Source: RYN-230 sp963720645 (GTDB taxonomy: Bacteria; Actinomycetota; Actinomycetes; Streptosporangiales; Streptosporangiaceae). Taken from it: a stretch of 64,000 nucleotides of DNA. Of the stretch, positions 28,651 to 38,976 are shown piece after piece. The DNA is taken from NCBI GenBank assembly GCA_963720645.1, contig CAVRFX010000013.1, positions 62,001 through 126,000 of the forward strand, in the 5' to 3' direction. Each line of letters opens with the position of its first letter. Position 1 is the first letter of the stretch. Under the pieces are notes generated by a model that was given only the letters and a program-made list of their open reading frames with translations, was not told the DNA's origin and did no database searches. The translations under genes and the position numbers were made by a program.

Positions 28651-31600
28651 CGGTCAGGAGACGGCGGCGGGGGGAGGGGTGTTTTGGGGGGTTGTGGCGC
28701 GCTGGCGTGCGGTGTTGTGCTGTTGTGCTCGGGGCGCTGGCGGGTGTGGCGTGGAGCTTTAGTCTCGCCGCTATGGCTTTAGCGCACGCGGGACGGGAAT
28801 GGCGCGGTGGTGACTTTCACGCGCGGGCACGGGCAGCGGCTGACTGGGCGGTGCGTTGCTGGGTGCTTCGGCGTACGGCGGCACGGTGGGATGTGGGCAG
28901 CGGCGGCAGGTCAGCGCGCGCAGCACGGCGGCATCTCGATGCTGAGGTCGCCACGACGGCACGGATGCCGGCGTAGTGCTGGTCTGCTCGCGTCACGCGG
29001 TTCGGCGGCATGCTCGGTTGGGTGTAGGTGCGGGTGGTGGTGGTGTTGATGTTGACGGTGTGCTCGCGTACGGTGCGAGCGATTGAGGCGGGCGGTCTTT
29101 GTGCGCAGCGGTTGCACTCGGCGATCGGTTTTTGTATGTCTCACGGATCTCGTACAGTGATGCGGTGCTTGCGCATGATGGCGTGCGGGCGGCAACTCAG
29201 GCGCGTGTTCGGCGGCACGTTGCGGCTCTCGCGGATCGCGGCGGTAAACGCGGCTTTGGTCTCGGATACGGGTGGCGGTGTGGTCTGGTCATGACTGGGT
29301 TTCTTTCTGGCGGGCGGCGAGCTCGGCGCGGGTCGGTTCAGCTAACTCGGCGCGGGCGGCGGCGAGCTGGCGCGCTGGGCGGCGGTGTGCTGGCGGGGTG
29401 GCAGCGGCGGCGGTGCGGTGTTGTGATCGACGGCGACGGGAGGTGGCGCGGATCTTCGCTTCGATAGAGCTGAGCATGTGGTTTGGGTGGGCAGCGGCGC
29501 GGTCTGGTGAGGCGGCGGTGCTGTGGCGGTGGACTGGTGGACTGGTGGGCATGTTTTCTTCTAGGTGCTGCGATGGTGGTCACGATGCGGATGCGGATAC
29601 GTGCGGCGGCAGCACGGCGGTTCGGCGGCGAGCGGGTGCTTGCAGATTGGGGTACGGCGGGTGCGGGCACGGCGGCGGCTGCGGTGGTGGCGCGGTTATG
29701 ACGGTTGTTTTCGGCGGGTGGTGTTCAGCTATTCGGTGGTGGCGTGTGGCAGTAGCACATGCACCACGTTCGCTGTGCTGAGCTGATCTTTGCAATTGAG
29801 CAGCGGAGGTTGCTCTCGCTCTGGCACGCATCGGTTTGCGTATCGCGCAAATTCTGCACTGGCACTAATTCGGGCTGTGCACGGTGTGGTTGCCGAGCTC
29901 GCACATCGGGCAAGCATTGAAACCGCATCAGCAGGCGCACGACTCACGCGAGCGCGGTCGCGGTTATCTACGCAGCGTATGATCACGGCACGGCAGCTAT
30001 CACAAGACGGTGGATATTTACGTTGCAGTTGACTTGTTTGGGTGCTCGCGGGAGCGCTAGCGGCGCGAGCGTGTTTGAGGATCTAGGTTTGAAGATCTAG
30101 GTCTTGATGGGGGGTTGTGGTGTCTCTCTGAGGCTGCGTTATTGAGCTCTTGAGGTGTTTGATTGAGCTCTTGAGGCTGCTCTCAACCGCTCACTTGTGA
30201 GCTCTTGAGGCTGGGTTAGCCGTTACTTTGACGCGAGCACAGATCGTTACTGAGTGGTGACGCGGCGAGTGCAGATTAGCAGGTGGCGTACGCGTTTATT
30301 TGGTGCTCGCTTGACTGTGCTTGGCTCACGTGGTGTGGTTATTATCTGACTTGTTGAGGTGATTTGGCGTGGTTTTTTAGTGAGGCGCAGCGCGAGCGAA
30401 AACAGCGTGAGCTGTTGAGCGCTTGGCGGTGGGTGGGTGATCGCGTAGGGCGTTTATTTATTCAAGCGGTGCGTTATCGTGTGTGCGTTATCGCGAGCTT
30501 GTACACGCTGTGGTTGCTGCGGTGGGTTGGTGATCGCGGTGGCGCGTGGCGCGTATCACGCGTGCAGCAGGTGAGGTGTCGAGCTTGTCGAGGTGCGTTG
30601 AGTTTGCGCTTCGCTCTTGTTGATGATGCGCGCGATTCGGTGTGTGACACGCGCATGCGGTTTGTTTGTTGTGTGGTGGCGATGCGAGCAGCGTTTTGAG
30701 CAGGTGCGTTAGTCACGTTGGGGCGGTGGCGATCGCTTACAAGAGCGGCGTTCGCTTATGGTGGGGCGGGTTGTTGTGACACTGTGTACTTGGGTGGTGG
30801 TTAGTATTTGGTGGCTGGGTTGATGTTGCGTTATTGTGTGTATTGGACTTTTTTTTGTTGAGGGAGTTGTGTTTGGGTTGGTTGTCTCTGTCGAGGGCGT
30901 TTGTTTTTCGATGTCTCTAAGAGCGGCTTGGGCTGTTTGTAGCACGGTGTCTAGTGCTCGCGCTGTGTAGGGGTGAGCTTGTTGGCGTGGTGGTGATGCG
31001 TGCACGAGGTTGTGAGGCTGTTGACGTTGGTGGCGCTTTTGCGGGCACGCTTGTGGCGTTATTTGGGGTTGGTAGTGGGTTGATAGCAGGTGGTATGTAA
31101 TCTTTGCGGGTAGTTAACGAGTTGAGGTAGGTGTGAGGTTGTGTTGTGTTTGTTTGTTTGTGCGGGATGCGCTGTTGTGTTTTGTGTGGTTTCTTGGTGG
31201 TGTTGGTGTTCGTTTGTTTGGGGTTGTGTGTTTCGCTGTGATGTGTCTAGCTGTTTGTTAGAGTCTAGCGCGCTTGTTGTTGAGTGTGTGTTTGTTTATT
31301 GGTTTGGGCGGTGCGACGGGTTGTATGAGTTGGTTGAGGTTGGCGAGCTTGACGTGGAGTAGTGTTGGGTTGGTTTGGTAGGTGGTGAGGTGTTTGTTGG
31401 TAATTTAGCGGTAGATGTTGTGGGTGTTGATGTTGTAGTAGGTGGTGGTTTTGTTGATCGAGATGTAGCGGTGGTTGGTCTCGCTGTTTTTGGGTATGTT
31501 GTACTTTTTTTGTGTGGGTTGTTTGTGTATTTGATCTGTTTGTTTTTAATTGGAGAGTTTGTGGTGAGCGTGTTGCGTGATGGGTTAGTGTTTGGGGAGT

Positions 31601-31849
31601 TTTTTGTTTGTTAGCTTTGTGTTTGTGTTTGTGGAGAGGTGGTGTGATGTGCTTGTTTGTAGGTTGTTAGGTGGTTTTGTGTTATTTGGTATTGTTTTGT
31701 GTTAGATGTGTTACGGGTGAAGCTATATGTTTGTTATTATCTGTTGTAATTGTTTGTGTTGTGTTGTGTTTGATGTGAGTTTGTTTTGTTATGTTATTGT
31801 TATGAAATGTGTAGGTATGGTAGAAAATGTGGTTGATATGTGCTAACTC
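28651..31849. other. keto-rich (G+T) strand-asymmetric DNA without genes
   Basis: From about 28.65 kb to the tRNA the plus strand becomes progressively depleted of A and C. At 31141-31200 I count 1 A and 4 C in 60 bases; at 31381-31440, 9 A and 1 C. The complementary strand is CA-rich and would encode Thr/Gln/His/Pro-rich low-complexity peptides, for example 30709-31005 on the minus strand. Plus-strand frames give only Val/Cys/Leu/Phe/Trp runs. No known family was seen on either strand. Confidence 0.7.
30082..30210. repeat. short direct repeats ATCTAGGT x2 and TGAGCTCTTGAGG x3
   Basis: The 13-mer TGAGCTCTTGAGG starts at 30143, 30164 and 30198, preceded by two copies of GATCTAGGT near 30083 and 30100. 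The AGCTCT core contains the GAGCTC palindrome. Iteron- or operator-like, but small. Confidence 0.65.
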
Positions 31850-31924
31850 TGGTGGGCGATACTGGGATCGAACCAGTGACCTCCTCGGTGTGAACGAGGC
31901 GCTCTCCCGCTGAGCCAATCGCCC
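31850..31924 (-). tRNA. tRNA-Val (CAC)
   Basis: Complete cloverleaf: acceptor stem GGGCGAT with ATCGCCC, anticodon stem CCTCG/CGAGG with loop TTCACAC, T-arm CTGGTTCGATCCCAG. The 3' CCA is encoded (31850-31852). Its 3' end is the integration site of the 22.5-31.9 kb island. Confidence 0.95.
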
Positions 31925-32831
31925 TGGCGCCCCCAAACGGCCCGGCTCCTGACGGCCGGATCGCTCGCGGGCCAACACAGACTAGCGTATCCGGGCGGCC
32001 ATGGCGCCCCCGCCGGCGTCCGATTTCCCGGTCGGCCCCAGCACCCCGGGAAGCCGATTCCCCGCCCGCCGCCATCCCCCGGCGCCGCCGGAACCCGCCC
32101 GGCCCGCCGGGCCCCTCCCGGCCCGCGCCGCGCGGGGACGGCCGCCCCGGCGGCCGGGCCCGGCCTTCCGGGGCACCCGGCGGGGCCGCCTGCCAGCTGG
32201 CCCGATGGCACGCGGGCAGCCCTGAGAGGCCAGGACAGGCGCCGGGAAGCCGCACCGGTTCCCGGGGACCCGGGGAAGATCACCAGGGCCCCGCATAACG
32301 GCGCTGACGCCCTTACCGGCTGCCGCCGGGAAACCCCGGCGGCGGCGATGTCCGTCCCTTGTCCCGTTGAATACGAATAATCGCCACGCGGGAATTAAGT
32401 CGCGGAATGTCATGATTGCGGACAACCCCGTGCGAAAGTCGTCGCCATCGGGTAGTGCGCCCAACCCGGAAGGCTGTATGCTGCCGCATCGGACAAAGCA
32501 CGACTGTTCGCTATCTGAACGCAAACCCGGAGGTGCGCGCGGGATGCGAAGCGAAATTTTGGCCCCATGGCTACTGAGAGCGAGATCACAGCGTGTTGTT
32601 CCTGGTCACAGGAACACGGCTAGGTCATGATTGCGTTGAGACGCGAGAAGCGTTTGCCCAGGTCACGGCTGATATGGTCTGTGGTGACCGAGGTTAGTAG
32701 TGGCAGCGTTCGCGGAATCCTCCTACTGAAGACTTTCGTGCCTGCGTGCCTCGTCACCCCGTGGGACGGCATCGCTGGAAGGATGAAGCCCGGCGTTCCG
32801 GGATGAGACAAGGCAAAGGTTTGGCGAGGCA
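31925..32831. other. 900-base region without a supported gene
   Basis: Between the tRNA-Val and the ssgA-like gene. The first 350 bases are very GC-rich and give only Arg/Pro/Gly-rich frames on both strands. The remainder has more balanced composition and should include the ssgA-like promoter. Nothing specific was recognised. Confidence 0.4.
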
Positions 32832-33254
32832 ATGAACAGCAGCAACACCGTCGCAGCCGAGCTCGGCCTCAGACTCGTGGTTCCAGAGCACGATGGCGTT
32901 CCCCTCACCGCGAGTCTTCACTACCGGGCCGAGGATCCGTACGCCATCCGCATGGCGTTTCATGTCGGGATGGACGAGCCGGTTGAGTGGATCTTCGCCC
33001 GCGACTTGCTGGCCGGCGGGATGACCGAGCCCGCGGGTGACGGCGACGTCCGGGTGTGGCCTGCGGACACGGCGACCGGGCAGCGGGTGCTGAACATCTC
33101 CTTGTCCTCGCCGTTCGGCCAGGCTCACTTCGAGGCCCCGCTGACCGCGCTGGCCGGCTTCCTGCTCCGGACGTTCCAGGTGATCCCGGCCGGGCGGGAA
33201 GGCGAGTTCATCAACCTTGACGGCGAGCTGAGCCAGCTGCTGCGCCGGAGCTGA
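32832..33254 (+). CDS. SsgA/SsgB-like sporulation-specific cell division protein
   Basis: A 140-residue member of the SALP family, found only in morphologically complex actinomycetes, where SsgA and SsgB position FtsZ and control septation and spore-wall formation. Signature blocks are present: VPLTASLHYRAEDPYAIRMAF, VEWIFARDLLAGGMTEPAG, GDVRVWP and the C-terminal FLLRTFQVIPAGRE. The length is typical (135-145). The gene is monocistronic and its ribosome site is weak. Which SALP paralogue it is cannot be told; SsgB-type is plausible. Confidence 0.88.
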   Translation: MNSSNTVAAELGLRLVVPEHDGVPLTASLHYRAEDPYAIRMAFHVGMDEPVEWIFARDLLAGGMTEPAGDGDVRVWPADTATGQRVLNISLSSPFGQAHFEAPLTALAGFLLRTFQVIPAGREGEFINLDGELSQLLRRS

Positions 33255-33352
33255 GACCGCGGGCTTCCCCCGGAGCCCGGGCCCGACACTTGACTGGCAC
33301 GCTAACGGACTTATCGGCCGACCCGGATACCCAGGGCACAGGACGCGCGGCG
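33255..33352. terminator. convergent gap with GC-rich hairpin
   Basis: Just after the ssgA-like stop, GGGCTTCCCCCGGAGCCC (near 33261-33279) can fold into a short stem. It lies between two convergent genes and may terminate one or both. No T-tract. Confidence 0.35.
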
Positions 33353-34175
33353 TCAGGGATCGAGGTCCTGGGCTGAGCGCTCAGTGAAGATGTCCGCGGC
33401 CTTCCGGGTCACCGGGCCGGGCACCGCGGGCAGCAGGACGCCATCCACACTGCGGATCGGCTGCACATCCCGGGTCGTCCCGGTCAGGAACGCCTCCCCC
33501 GCCCCGGCCAGCGCACCCAGCGGCAGGTCCTCCTCGACCGCGCCGGCCCACTCGATGACCAGCCCCCGGGTCACCCCGGCCAGGCAGCCCGCGGACAGCG
33601 GCGGGGTGACCAGCCGGCCGCTGGCCACCACGAACACGTTGGTCCGATCCCTCGCACAGGTTCCCGGCCAGGTTGCCGAAGATCGCCTCCGCGGCGCCCC
33701 GCTGGCGGGCGTAGGATAGCGCGACCACGTTCTCGGCGTAGGAGGTCGTCTTCACCCCGGCCAGCGCCCCCCGCTCGTTCCGGGGCCACGGGAAGGTCAC
33801 CACGTCACCATGGGGCGCGGCGGCGTGGAGGTCACCGAGCACGATGATCGTGGCCGGCTGGGTACTGGTCCGCTGCGAGCCCAGCGCCGACTCGCCCGCC
33901 GTGACCGTGATCCGGATCCGGGCGCGGTCCGGGTGCCCGGCCCCGGCCAGCACCGCGTCCACCCCGGCCCGGATCCCGTCCAGGTCGGGATCGGGCAGCC
34001 CCAGCCCCCGGGCCGAGGCACTGAGCCGGGTCAGGTGCCTGGTCAGCGCGAACGGCACGCCCCCGGTGATCTTGAGCGCCTCGAACACCCCGTCCCCGGT
34101 GGTAAGCCCGTGATCGGTCACGGGTACCCGGGCCTGGTCATCCGGCACGAGGGTGCCGTTCATCCACACCGTCAC
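33353..34175 (-). CDS. class IV aminotransferase / aminodeoxychorismate lyase-like, one +1 frameshift
   Basis: Fold-type IV PLP enzyme, related to PabC, IlvE and D-amino acid transaminase. The N-terminal VWMNGTLVPDDQARVPVTDHGLTTGDGVFEALK has the family's substrate loop. The PLP lysine lies in LAGVKTTSYAENVVAL. The glutamate region is NLAGNLCEGS, after which one extra base at about 33648 shifts the frame. The next frame continues TNVFVVASGRLVTPPLSAGCLAG and ends at 33353. With the base removed, a ~273-residue enzyme results. Sequence type is closest to the PabC-like group that makes 4-aminobenzoate, but IlvE-like activity is not excluded. Confidence 0.82.
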
Positions 34176-34184
34176 ACGATGACG

Positions 34185-35723
34185 CTAGCGCAACGCACCT
34201 GAGGACGAACTGGCCGTTGCGGATAGTGAAGGCAGCAAGCCATCGACGGCCATGATCTGCTCGGCGACCTCACGGTCAACCGGCATCATCGGCACGCGCG
34301 CCCGGATCGCGGCGTGCACGGCCCGGAGCGGCTCGCTGGGCGCGGCGATGCCGGCCCGCAGGTCGATGCCCTGGGCCGCGCAGCAGACCTCGACGGCCAG
34401 GCAGGTCCGGACGTTCGCCACCACCTCGCGGAGCTTGCGGACGGAGGTCCAGCCCATGGACACGTGATCTTCCTGCTTGCCCGAGGTCGGGATGGTGTCC
34501 ACGCTGGCCGGGTGGGACAGCACCTTGTTCTCGCTGACCAGGGACGCGGCGGTGTACTGGGCGAGCATGAAGCCGGAGTTGGTGCCCGCGTCCGGGGCCA
34601 GGAACGGCGGCAGGCCGCGGGAGAACGCCGGGTCCAGCATCCGGTCCACCCGGCGCTCGCTGATGCTGGCCAGCTCGGACAGGGCCATGGCCAGCATGTC
34701 CGCGGCGAACGCGAGCGGCTCGCCGTGGAAGTTCCCGGAGGTCATCACCTCGCCGTCGCTGACCACGATCGGGTTGTCCACCACCGCGCCCAGCTCGATG
34801 TCGATGACCCGGCGGGCGTGGGCCAGCACGTCCCGGACCGCACCGTGCACCTGCGGGGCGCAGCGCAGGCAGTACGCGTCCTGCACGGCGTGCCGGCTGT
34901 GCCGGTGGCTGGCCAGCAGCGGCGACCCGGACAGCAGGGCCCGCAGGTTGGCCGCGCTGTCCAGCTGGCCCGGATGCGGGCGCAGCGCCTGGACCCGCTC
35001 GTCGTAGGGCCGGTCGGTGCCGAGCAGCGCCTCGATCGACAGGGCGCAGGCGATGTCGGCCACCTGGACCAGCATCTGGGCGTCATGCACCGAGAAGGCC
35101 AGCAGGGCCTGCATCGGCTCGGTCCCGTTGACCAGGGACAGGCCTTCCTTCGGAGCCAGCTCGAGCGGGACCAGGCCGTGCTCGGCGAGCACCTCGGCGC
35201 TGGGCCGCCCCTCCGGCGGGTCGCCGGGACCACGCAGCCGGCCCTCGCCGATCAGCGGCTCGGCCAGGTGGGCGAGCTGGGCCAGGTCCCCGGAGGCCCC
35301 CACCGAGCCCTTGCTGGGCACCACCGGGAGCAGGCCGAGGCTGAGCAGCTCCAGGAGACGGCGCGGCAGGTCGGCCCGGACACCCGAGTAGCCCGCGGCC
35401 AGGGTCCGGGCCCGCAGCAGGAGAATGGCGCGGACGGCGGCGTCGTCGAGGGGCGCCCCGGTGCCCGCGGCGTGCGAGCGGACGATGGCGCCCTGCAGCC
35501 GGGCCAGGTCGTTGACGCCGACCGGCGTGTCGGCCAGGGCGCCGAAGCCGGTGTTGACCCCGTAGACGGGGGTGTCCCCGGCGGTCGCGGCTTCCACGAC
35601 CGACCGGCTGAATTCCATGGTGGCGGGCACGTCCGGGCCGAGCTCGGCGCGGGCGTCGCCGCGGGCCACGTCGATGACATCCTGGACTTTGAGGCCGTCG
35701 CCGGTGACGATCACAGTTCGCAT
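34185..35723 (-). CDS. hutH: histidine ammonia-lyase
   Basis: Deaminates L-histidine to urocanate, the first step of histidine catabolism. The 512-residue product has the self-cyclising Ala-Ser-Gly (MIO) triad at residues 143-145 in SVGASGDLAQLAH, catalytic Tyr54 in VYGVNTGFG, GYSGVR and the QEDHVSMGW block. The ATG at 35723 (MRTVIVTGDG) was chosen because upstream codons are a Pro/Ala-rich tail of simple sequence. No other hut genes are adjacent. Related MIO enzymes (PAL, TAL) are possible, but the overall pattern fits HAL. Confidence 0.9.
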   Translation of the reverse strand: MRTVIVTGDGLKVQDVIDVARGDARAELGPDVPATMEFSRSVVEAATAGDTPVYGVNTGFGALADTPVGVNDLARLQGAIVRSHAAGTGAPLDDAAVRAILLLRARTLAAGYSGVRADLPRRLLELLSLGLLPVVPSKGSVGASGDLAQLAHLAEPLIGEGRLRGPGDPPEGRPSAEVLAEHGLVPLELAPKEGLSLVNGTEPMQALLAFSVHDAQMLVQVADIACALSIEALLGTDRPYDERVQALRPHPGQLDSAANLRALLSGSPLLASHRHSRHAVQDAYCLRCAPQVHGAVRDVLAHARRVIDIELGAVVDNPIVVSDGEVMTSGNFHGEPLAFAADMLAMALSELASISERRVDRMLDPAFSRGLPPFLAPDAGTNSGFMLAQYTAASLVSENKVLSHPASVDTIPTSGKQEDHVSMGWTSVRKLREVVANVRTCLAVEVCCAAQGIDLRAGIAAPSEPLRAVHAAIRARVPMMPVDREVAEQIMAVDGLLPSLSATASSSSGALR

Positions 35724-35920
35724 GGCTGACAGCCTGCCATTGCGGCGGCCGGCAGGCGATGCCGGAGCCCGGCCTGGTGCCCTGGGGTCAGCCCCGGGGC
35801 GGCCCGGCGCCGGGGCTCGGCGCCGGGGGCTCGGAGCCGGGGGCTCGGAGCCGGGGGCGGCCGAAGCTGGTCGGAGACCCTTCGGCGCTGGCCGAAGCAT
35901 TACCGGGCCAGAGTCGGAGC

Positions 35921-36395
35921 ATGACTGACGATACGGACCCGAACCCGGGGCAACTGGTAGTGGCGGCCGTGGACCGGTGCCTGGAACTGGCCCGGACCTG
36001 GCACGCGTGGGATGGCCGGCCCATCGCCCGGGCGATGGACGATGGCCTGCCGAACACGTGGACGCCGCACAAGGCGCTGCGCCGGATCGCCGATCACCTG
36101 GTGGATCACCTGCATCAGGTGGAGGCGTTGGTGGCCGGAGCCACCCCGCTGCCCGATGAGTGGCTCGGGCGGACGGTGACGGTCAACGCGGACTGGGCCC
36201 GCTTCACCGAGCCGGACTACGCCGAGGCCTGTTCCCGGCTGCGCCAGGCTCGGCCGCTGGTACGTGCTGCGCTACGAGACCGCCGGGGCCGACGCCTGGG
36301 ATCGCCCGCAGCCGGGCGCCTGGACGCTGCGCGAGATCGCCGAGCATGTGGCGGGCGTGACCTACTACGCCGACCAGGTCGGCTCCCTGAAGTAG
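35921..36395 (+). CDS. DinB-like four-helix protein, one +1 frameshift
   Basis: Starts at the ATG at 35921 (MTDDTDPNPGQLVVAAVDRCLELARTW). A first helix pair with ADHLVDHLHQVEALV carries His residues of the DinB/YfiT metal-binding type. After RLRQA the frame shifts +1 at about 36258. The second frame reads YVLRYETAGADAWDRPQPGAWTLREIAEHVAGVTYYADQVGSLK and stops at 36395, where TLREIAEHVAG is the characteristic helix with the metal His. Function unknown; these are often thiol-dependent transferases or stress proteins. Confidence 0.7.
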
Positions 36396-36558
36396 GCCTC
36401 GTCCCGGCTGGCCACTGTCGCGGTCCGGGCCAGCGGCACCGGCGGGGCTGGCAGCACCCCCCGTCAATTTGGTGCTGGCCTACTCGCAGGGGGCCGTGAG
36501 GTGCGGGTTAATGGCCTTGTCAGGCGCATCAGCGGGCAGCACCCGGGGGGCGGGGCGG

Positions 36559-38976
36559 ATGAACGCGATCGGGACGTGGCTGCGCGTGGACCTGCGCCAC
36601 CGCTGGCGGTCCCTGGTCATCCTCGCGCTGCTGGTCGGGTTCGCGGGCGGCACGATCATCGCCGCGGTGGCCGGGGCCCGGCGGGGTGACACCGCACTGC
36701 GGCGGCTGGACGCCGTGACCCTCCCGGCGACGGCCGTGGTGCTGCCCAACCAGCCGGGATTCGACTGGGGCCGCGTCGAGCGGCTGCCCGAGGTGGCCTC
36801 GGTGTCCACGTTCTCGGTGGACTACACGCTGGCCTACCAGGGACTGCCCGCCGACGTCGCCGGGTTCCCGCCTGCCAATGACACCATTCTCCGGTCGATC
36901 GAGAAGCCGGTGGTCCTCCAGGGCCGGGTGCTCGACCCCCGCCGCGTCGGTGAGGCCGTGGTCACGCCGTTGTTCGTGGCCGATCATCACCGGGGCGTGG
37001 GCGACACGGTCATCCTCCAGCTGCCCACCGCCCGGGAACTGGACACCGGCCAGGGATCCGGGCCGGGCGGCTCCCTTACCGGGCCGAGGCTGCGGCTGCG
37101 GATCGTCGGCGTCGTCCGCTCACCGTGGATCTCCGATTCGCCGGGTTCGGATGGCGCGATCCTGATGTCGCCCGCCGTCGCGGCCCGGTATCCGCTCAGC
37201 GTGGTGGGCAACCCGCACAACCAGTTCAGTTTCGTCAACGCATTGGTCCGGCTGCGTGGCGGGGAGGCGGCCATCCCCCGGCTGCGGCGCGACATCGCCC
37301 GGCTGACCGGGCGCCAGGACATCGACATCTGGGACCTGCCCCAGCAGTACGCCGACGTGCAGCGGCAGATCGCCTTCGAAGCACGGTGCCTGGTCGCGCT
37401 GGCCGCCGCGGCCTTCCTGGCCTCGCTGTTCCTGGTCGGGCAGACCCTGGCCCGGTTCGCGGCGGCCAGCGGGGCGGAGCAGCAGATCATGCGGGCCCTC
37501 GGGATGACATCCGCCGAGGTCACCGGGGCGGTCGCGGCGGCCCCGGCCCTCGCCGGGCTGGCCGGGGCCGGCCTGGCGGCCGGGTTCGCGGTGGCGGTGT
37601 CACCCTGGTTCCCGATCGGGACCGCGTCGCTGCTCGAACCGTCGCCGGGCCTGTCCGCCGACTGGGCGGTCATCGGGCCGGCCGTCGCGCTGATCACGCT
37701 GCTGGTGGCCGGGGGCGCGGCCCTGGCCGGGCGGGCCGCCCTGGCCGCGGGCCGCCGGGAGGTCCCGGTGCGGGGGTCGGCGATCGCCGCCGCGGCGGCC
37801 CGGGCCGGGTTCGGCGTCCCGGTCGTGGTCGGGGCCCGGTTCGCGCTGGAGCCGGGCCGCGGCCCGTCGGCCGTGCCGGTGCGGCCCGCGCAGATCGGGG
37901 CGGTGGCCGGGGTGCTCGGCATCGTGGCCGCGTTCACGTTCTCGTACGGCGTGTCCGACAGCGTGGCGCACCCGGGCCGGTTCGGCCAGACCTTCCAGCT
38001 GATCTCCGAGATAGGCGAGAACGGCAAGGATTTCGGTCCCGCACCTCCGTTCGTGCGCGCGCTGGGGCGGCTGCCGGCGGTGAGGGGGGTGGACGACTGC
38101 CGCGTCGCGGTGGCCACCGGCGGGGGCGGCGCCGGGTCGATCAGCCTGTACGAGTACCACGCGGGCGGCCCCAAGGCGATCCCCGTCGTGGTGCTGCACG
38201 GCCACATGCCGCGGAGCGCGGACGAGGTGCTGCTGGCGCCCCGGACGCTGGCCGCCCTGCACGCCCGGGTCGGCAGCCGGGTACAGCTGGCCGGGAACCG
38301 GAGCAGTGAGACCCTGACCGTGACGGGCAGCGGCCTGGTGCCCGAAGGCTCGCACAACAGCTACGCCGACGGCGGCTGGCTGACCCCGGCCGGGTTCAGC
38401 GGGCTGTTCACCGGCTTCAAGTTCCACGTCGTGCTGATCAGGACCGTACCTGGCGTGCCCGCCGCGCGGGCGGGCCAGATCGTGCATGGCCAGCTCGCGC
38501 GGGCGGCGCCGCACCTGGCCAGCGCGGACCTCGAGCCGGCCCAGTCCCCGGTGGAGATGGCGGAGCTGAGGCAGGTGCAGGTGCTGCCGGTGGTCCTGGG
38601 CGTCTTCCTGGCGGTGCTCGCCCTCGGCGCCGTCGGTCATGCGCTGGTCACCGTGGTCCAGCGGCGCACCCAGGACGTGGCGGTGCTGCGGGTCATGGGC
38701 GTGACGCCGCGCCAGTGCCGCCTGATCGTGCTCACCCAGGGATTCGTGATCACGCTGGCGGGGTTGCTGATTGGCCTGCCGGCCGGCCTGGTGGTGGGGC
38801 GTCTGCTGTGGCGGACGGTGGCGGGGTACACGCCTGTGCAGTACGTGCCGCCGATCGCGACCATCGTGATGGTGGTCATCGTCCCGGCGGCGCTGGTGCT
38901 GGCCAGCCTGCTCGGAGCCTGGCCGGGGCACCGCGCGGCCCGCCTCAGGGTGGCCAATGCCCTGCGCGCGGAGTAG
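36559..38976 (+). CDS. FtsX-family ABC permease (MacB-like), large
   Basis: An 805-residue permease. The N-terminal helix (LVILALLVGFAGGTIIAAVAGARRGDT) is followed by a large extracytoplasmic domain, three core helices with IMRALGMTSAEV, a second external domain, and a C-terminal FtsX core with RTQDVAVLRVMGVTPRQCRLIVLTQGFVITLAG. The ALGMT/VMGVT motifs are the coupling segments that contact the ATPase. No ATPase gene is adjacent in this window, which is unusual. The ATG at 36559 has only a G-rich sequence upstream; the frame is open to 36469. Substrate unknown; such permeases often export peptides or respond to cell-wall antibiotics. Confidence 0.83.
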   Translation: MNAIGTWLRVDLRHRWRSLVILALLVGFAGGTIIAAVAGARRGDTALRRLDAVTLPATAVVLPNQPGFDWGRVERLPEVASVSTFSVDYTLAYQGLPADVAGFPPANDTILRSIEKPVVLQGRVLDPRRVGEAVVTPLFVADHHRGVGDTVILQLPTARELDTGQGSGPGGSLTGPRLRLRIVGVVRSPWISDSPGSDGAILMSPAVAARYPLSVVGNPHNQFSFVNALVRLRGGEAAIPRLRRDIARLTGRQDIDIWDLPQQYADVQRQIAFEARCLVALAAAAFLASLFLVGQTLARFAAASGAEQQIMRALGMTSAEVTGAVAAAPALAGLAGAGLAAGFAVAVSPWFPIGTASLLEPSPGLSADWAVIGPAVALITLLVAGGAALAGRAALAAGRREVPVRGSAIAAAAARAGFGVPVVVGARFALEPGRGPSAVPVRPAQIGAVAGVLGIVAAFTFSYGVSDSVAHPGRFGQTFQLISEIGENGKDFGPAPPFVRALGRLPAVRGVDDCRVAVATGGGGAGSISLYEYHAGGPKAIPVVVLHGHMPRSADEVLLAPRTLAALHARVGSRVQLAGNRSSETLTVTGSGLVPEGSHNSYADGGWLTPAGFSGLFTGFKFHVVLIRTVPGVPAARAGQIVHGQLARAAPHLASADLEPAQSPVEMAELRQVQVLPVVLGVFLAVLALGAVGHALVTVVQRRTQDVAVLRVMGVTPRQCRLIVLTQGFVITLAGLLIGLPAGLVVGRLLWRTVAGYTPVQYVPPIATIVMVVIVPAALVLASLLGAWPGHRAARLRVANALRAE

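Larger units (their letters stand above)
22463..31879. mobile_element. decayed integrative island in tRNA-Val(CAC)
   Basis: A 30-base stretch identical to the 3' end of the tRNA-Val(CAC) gene (31850-31879) recurs at 22463-22492 in the same orientation, as expected for attachment-site duplication. Between them lie a broken tyrosine integrase next to the left repeat, remnants of AICE-type small genes, and DNA of clearly different composition from both flanks. No intact replication or transfer gene was recognised, so it is probably immobile. Confidence 0.75.

Noticed and set aside
31141..31614. Plus-strand open frames in the G+T-rich stretch
   Set aside because: Val/Cys/Phe/Trp-rich translations reflect base composition; no family, start signal or neighbouring gene supports them.
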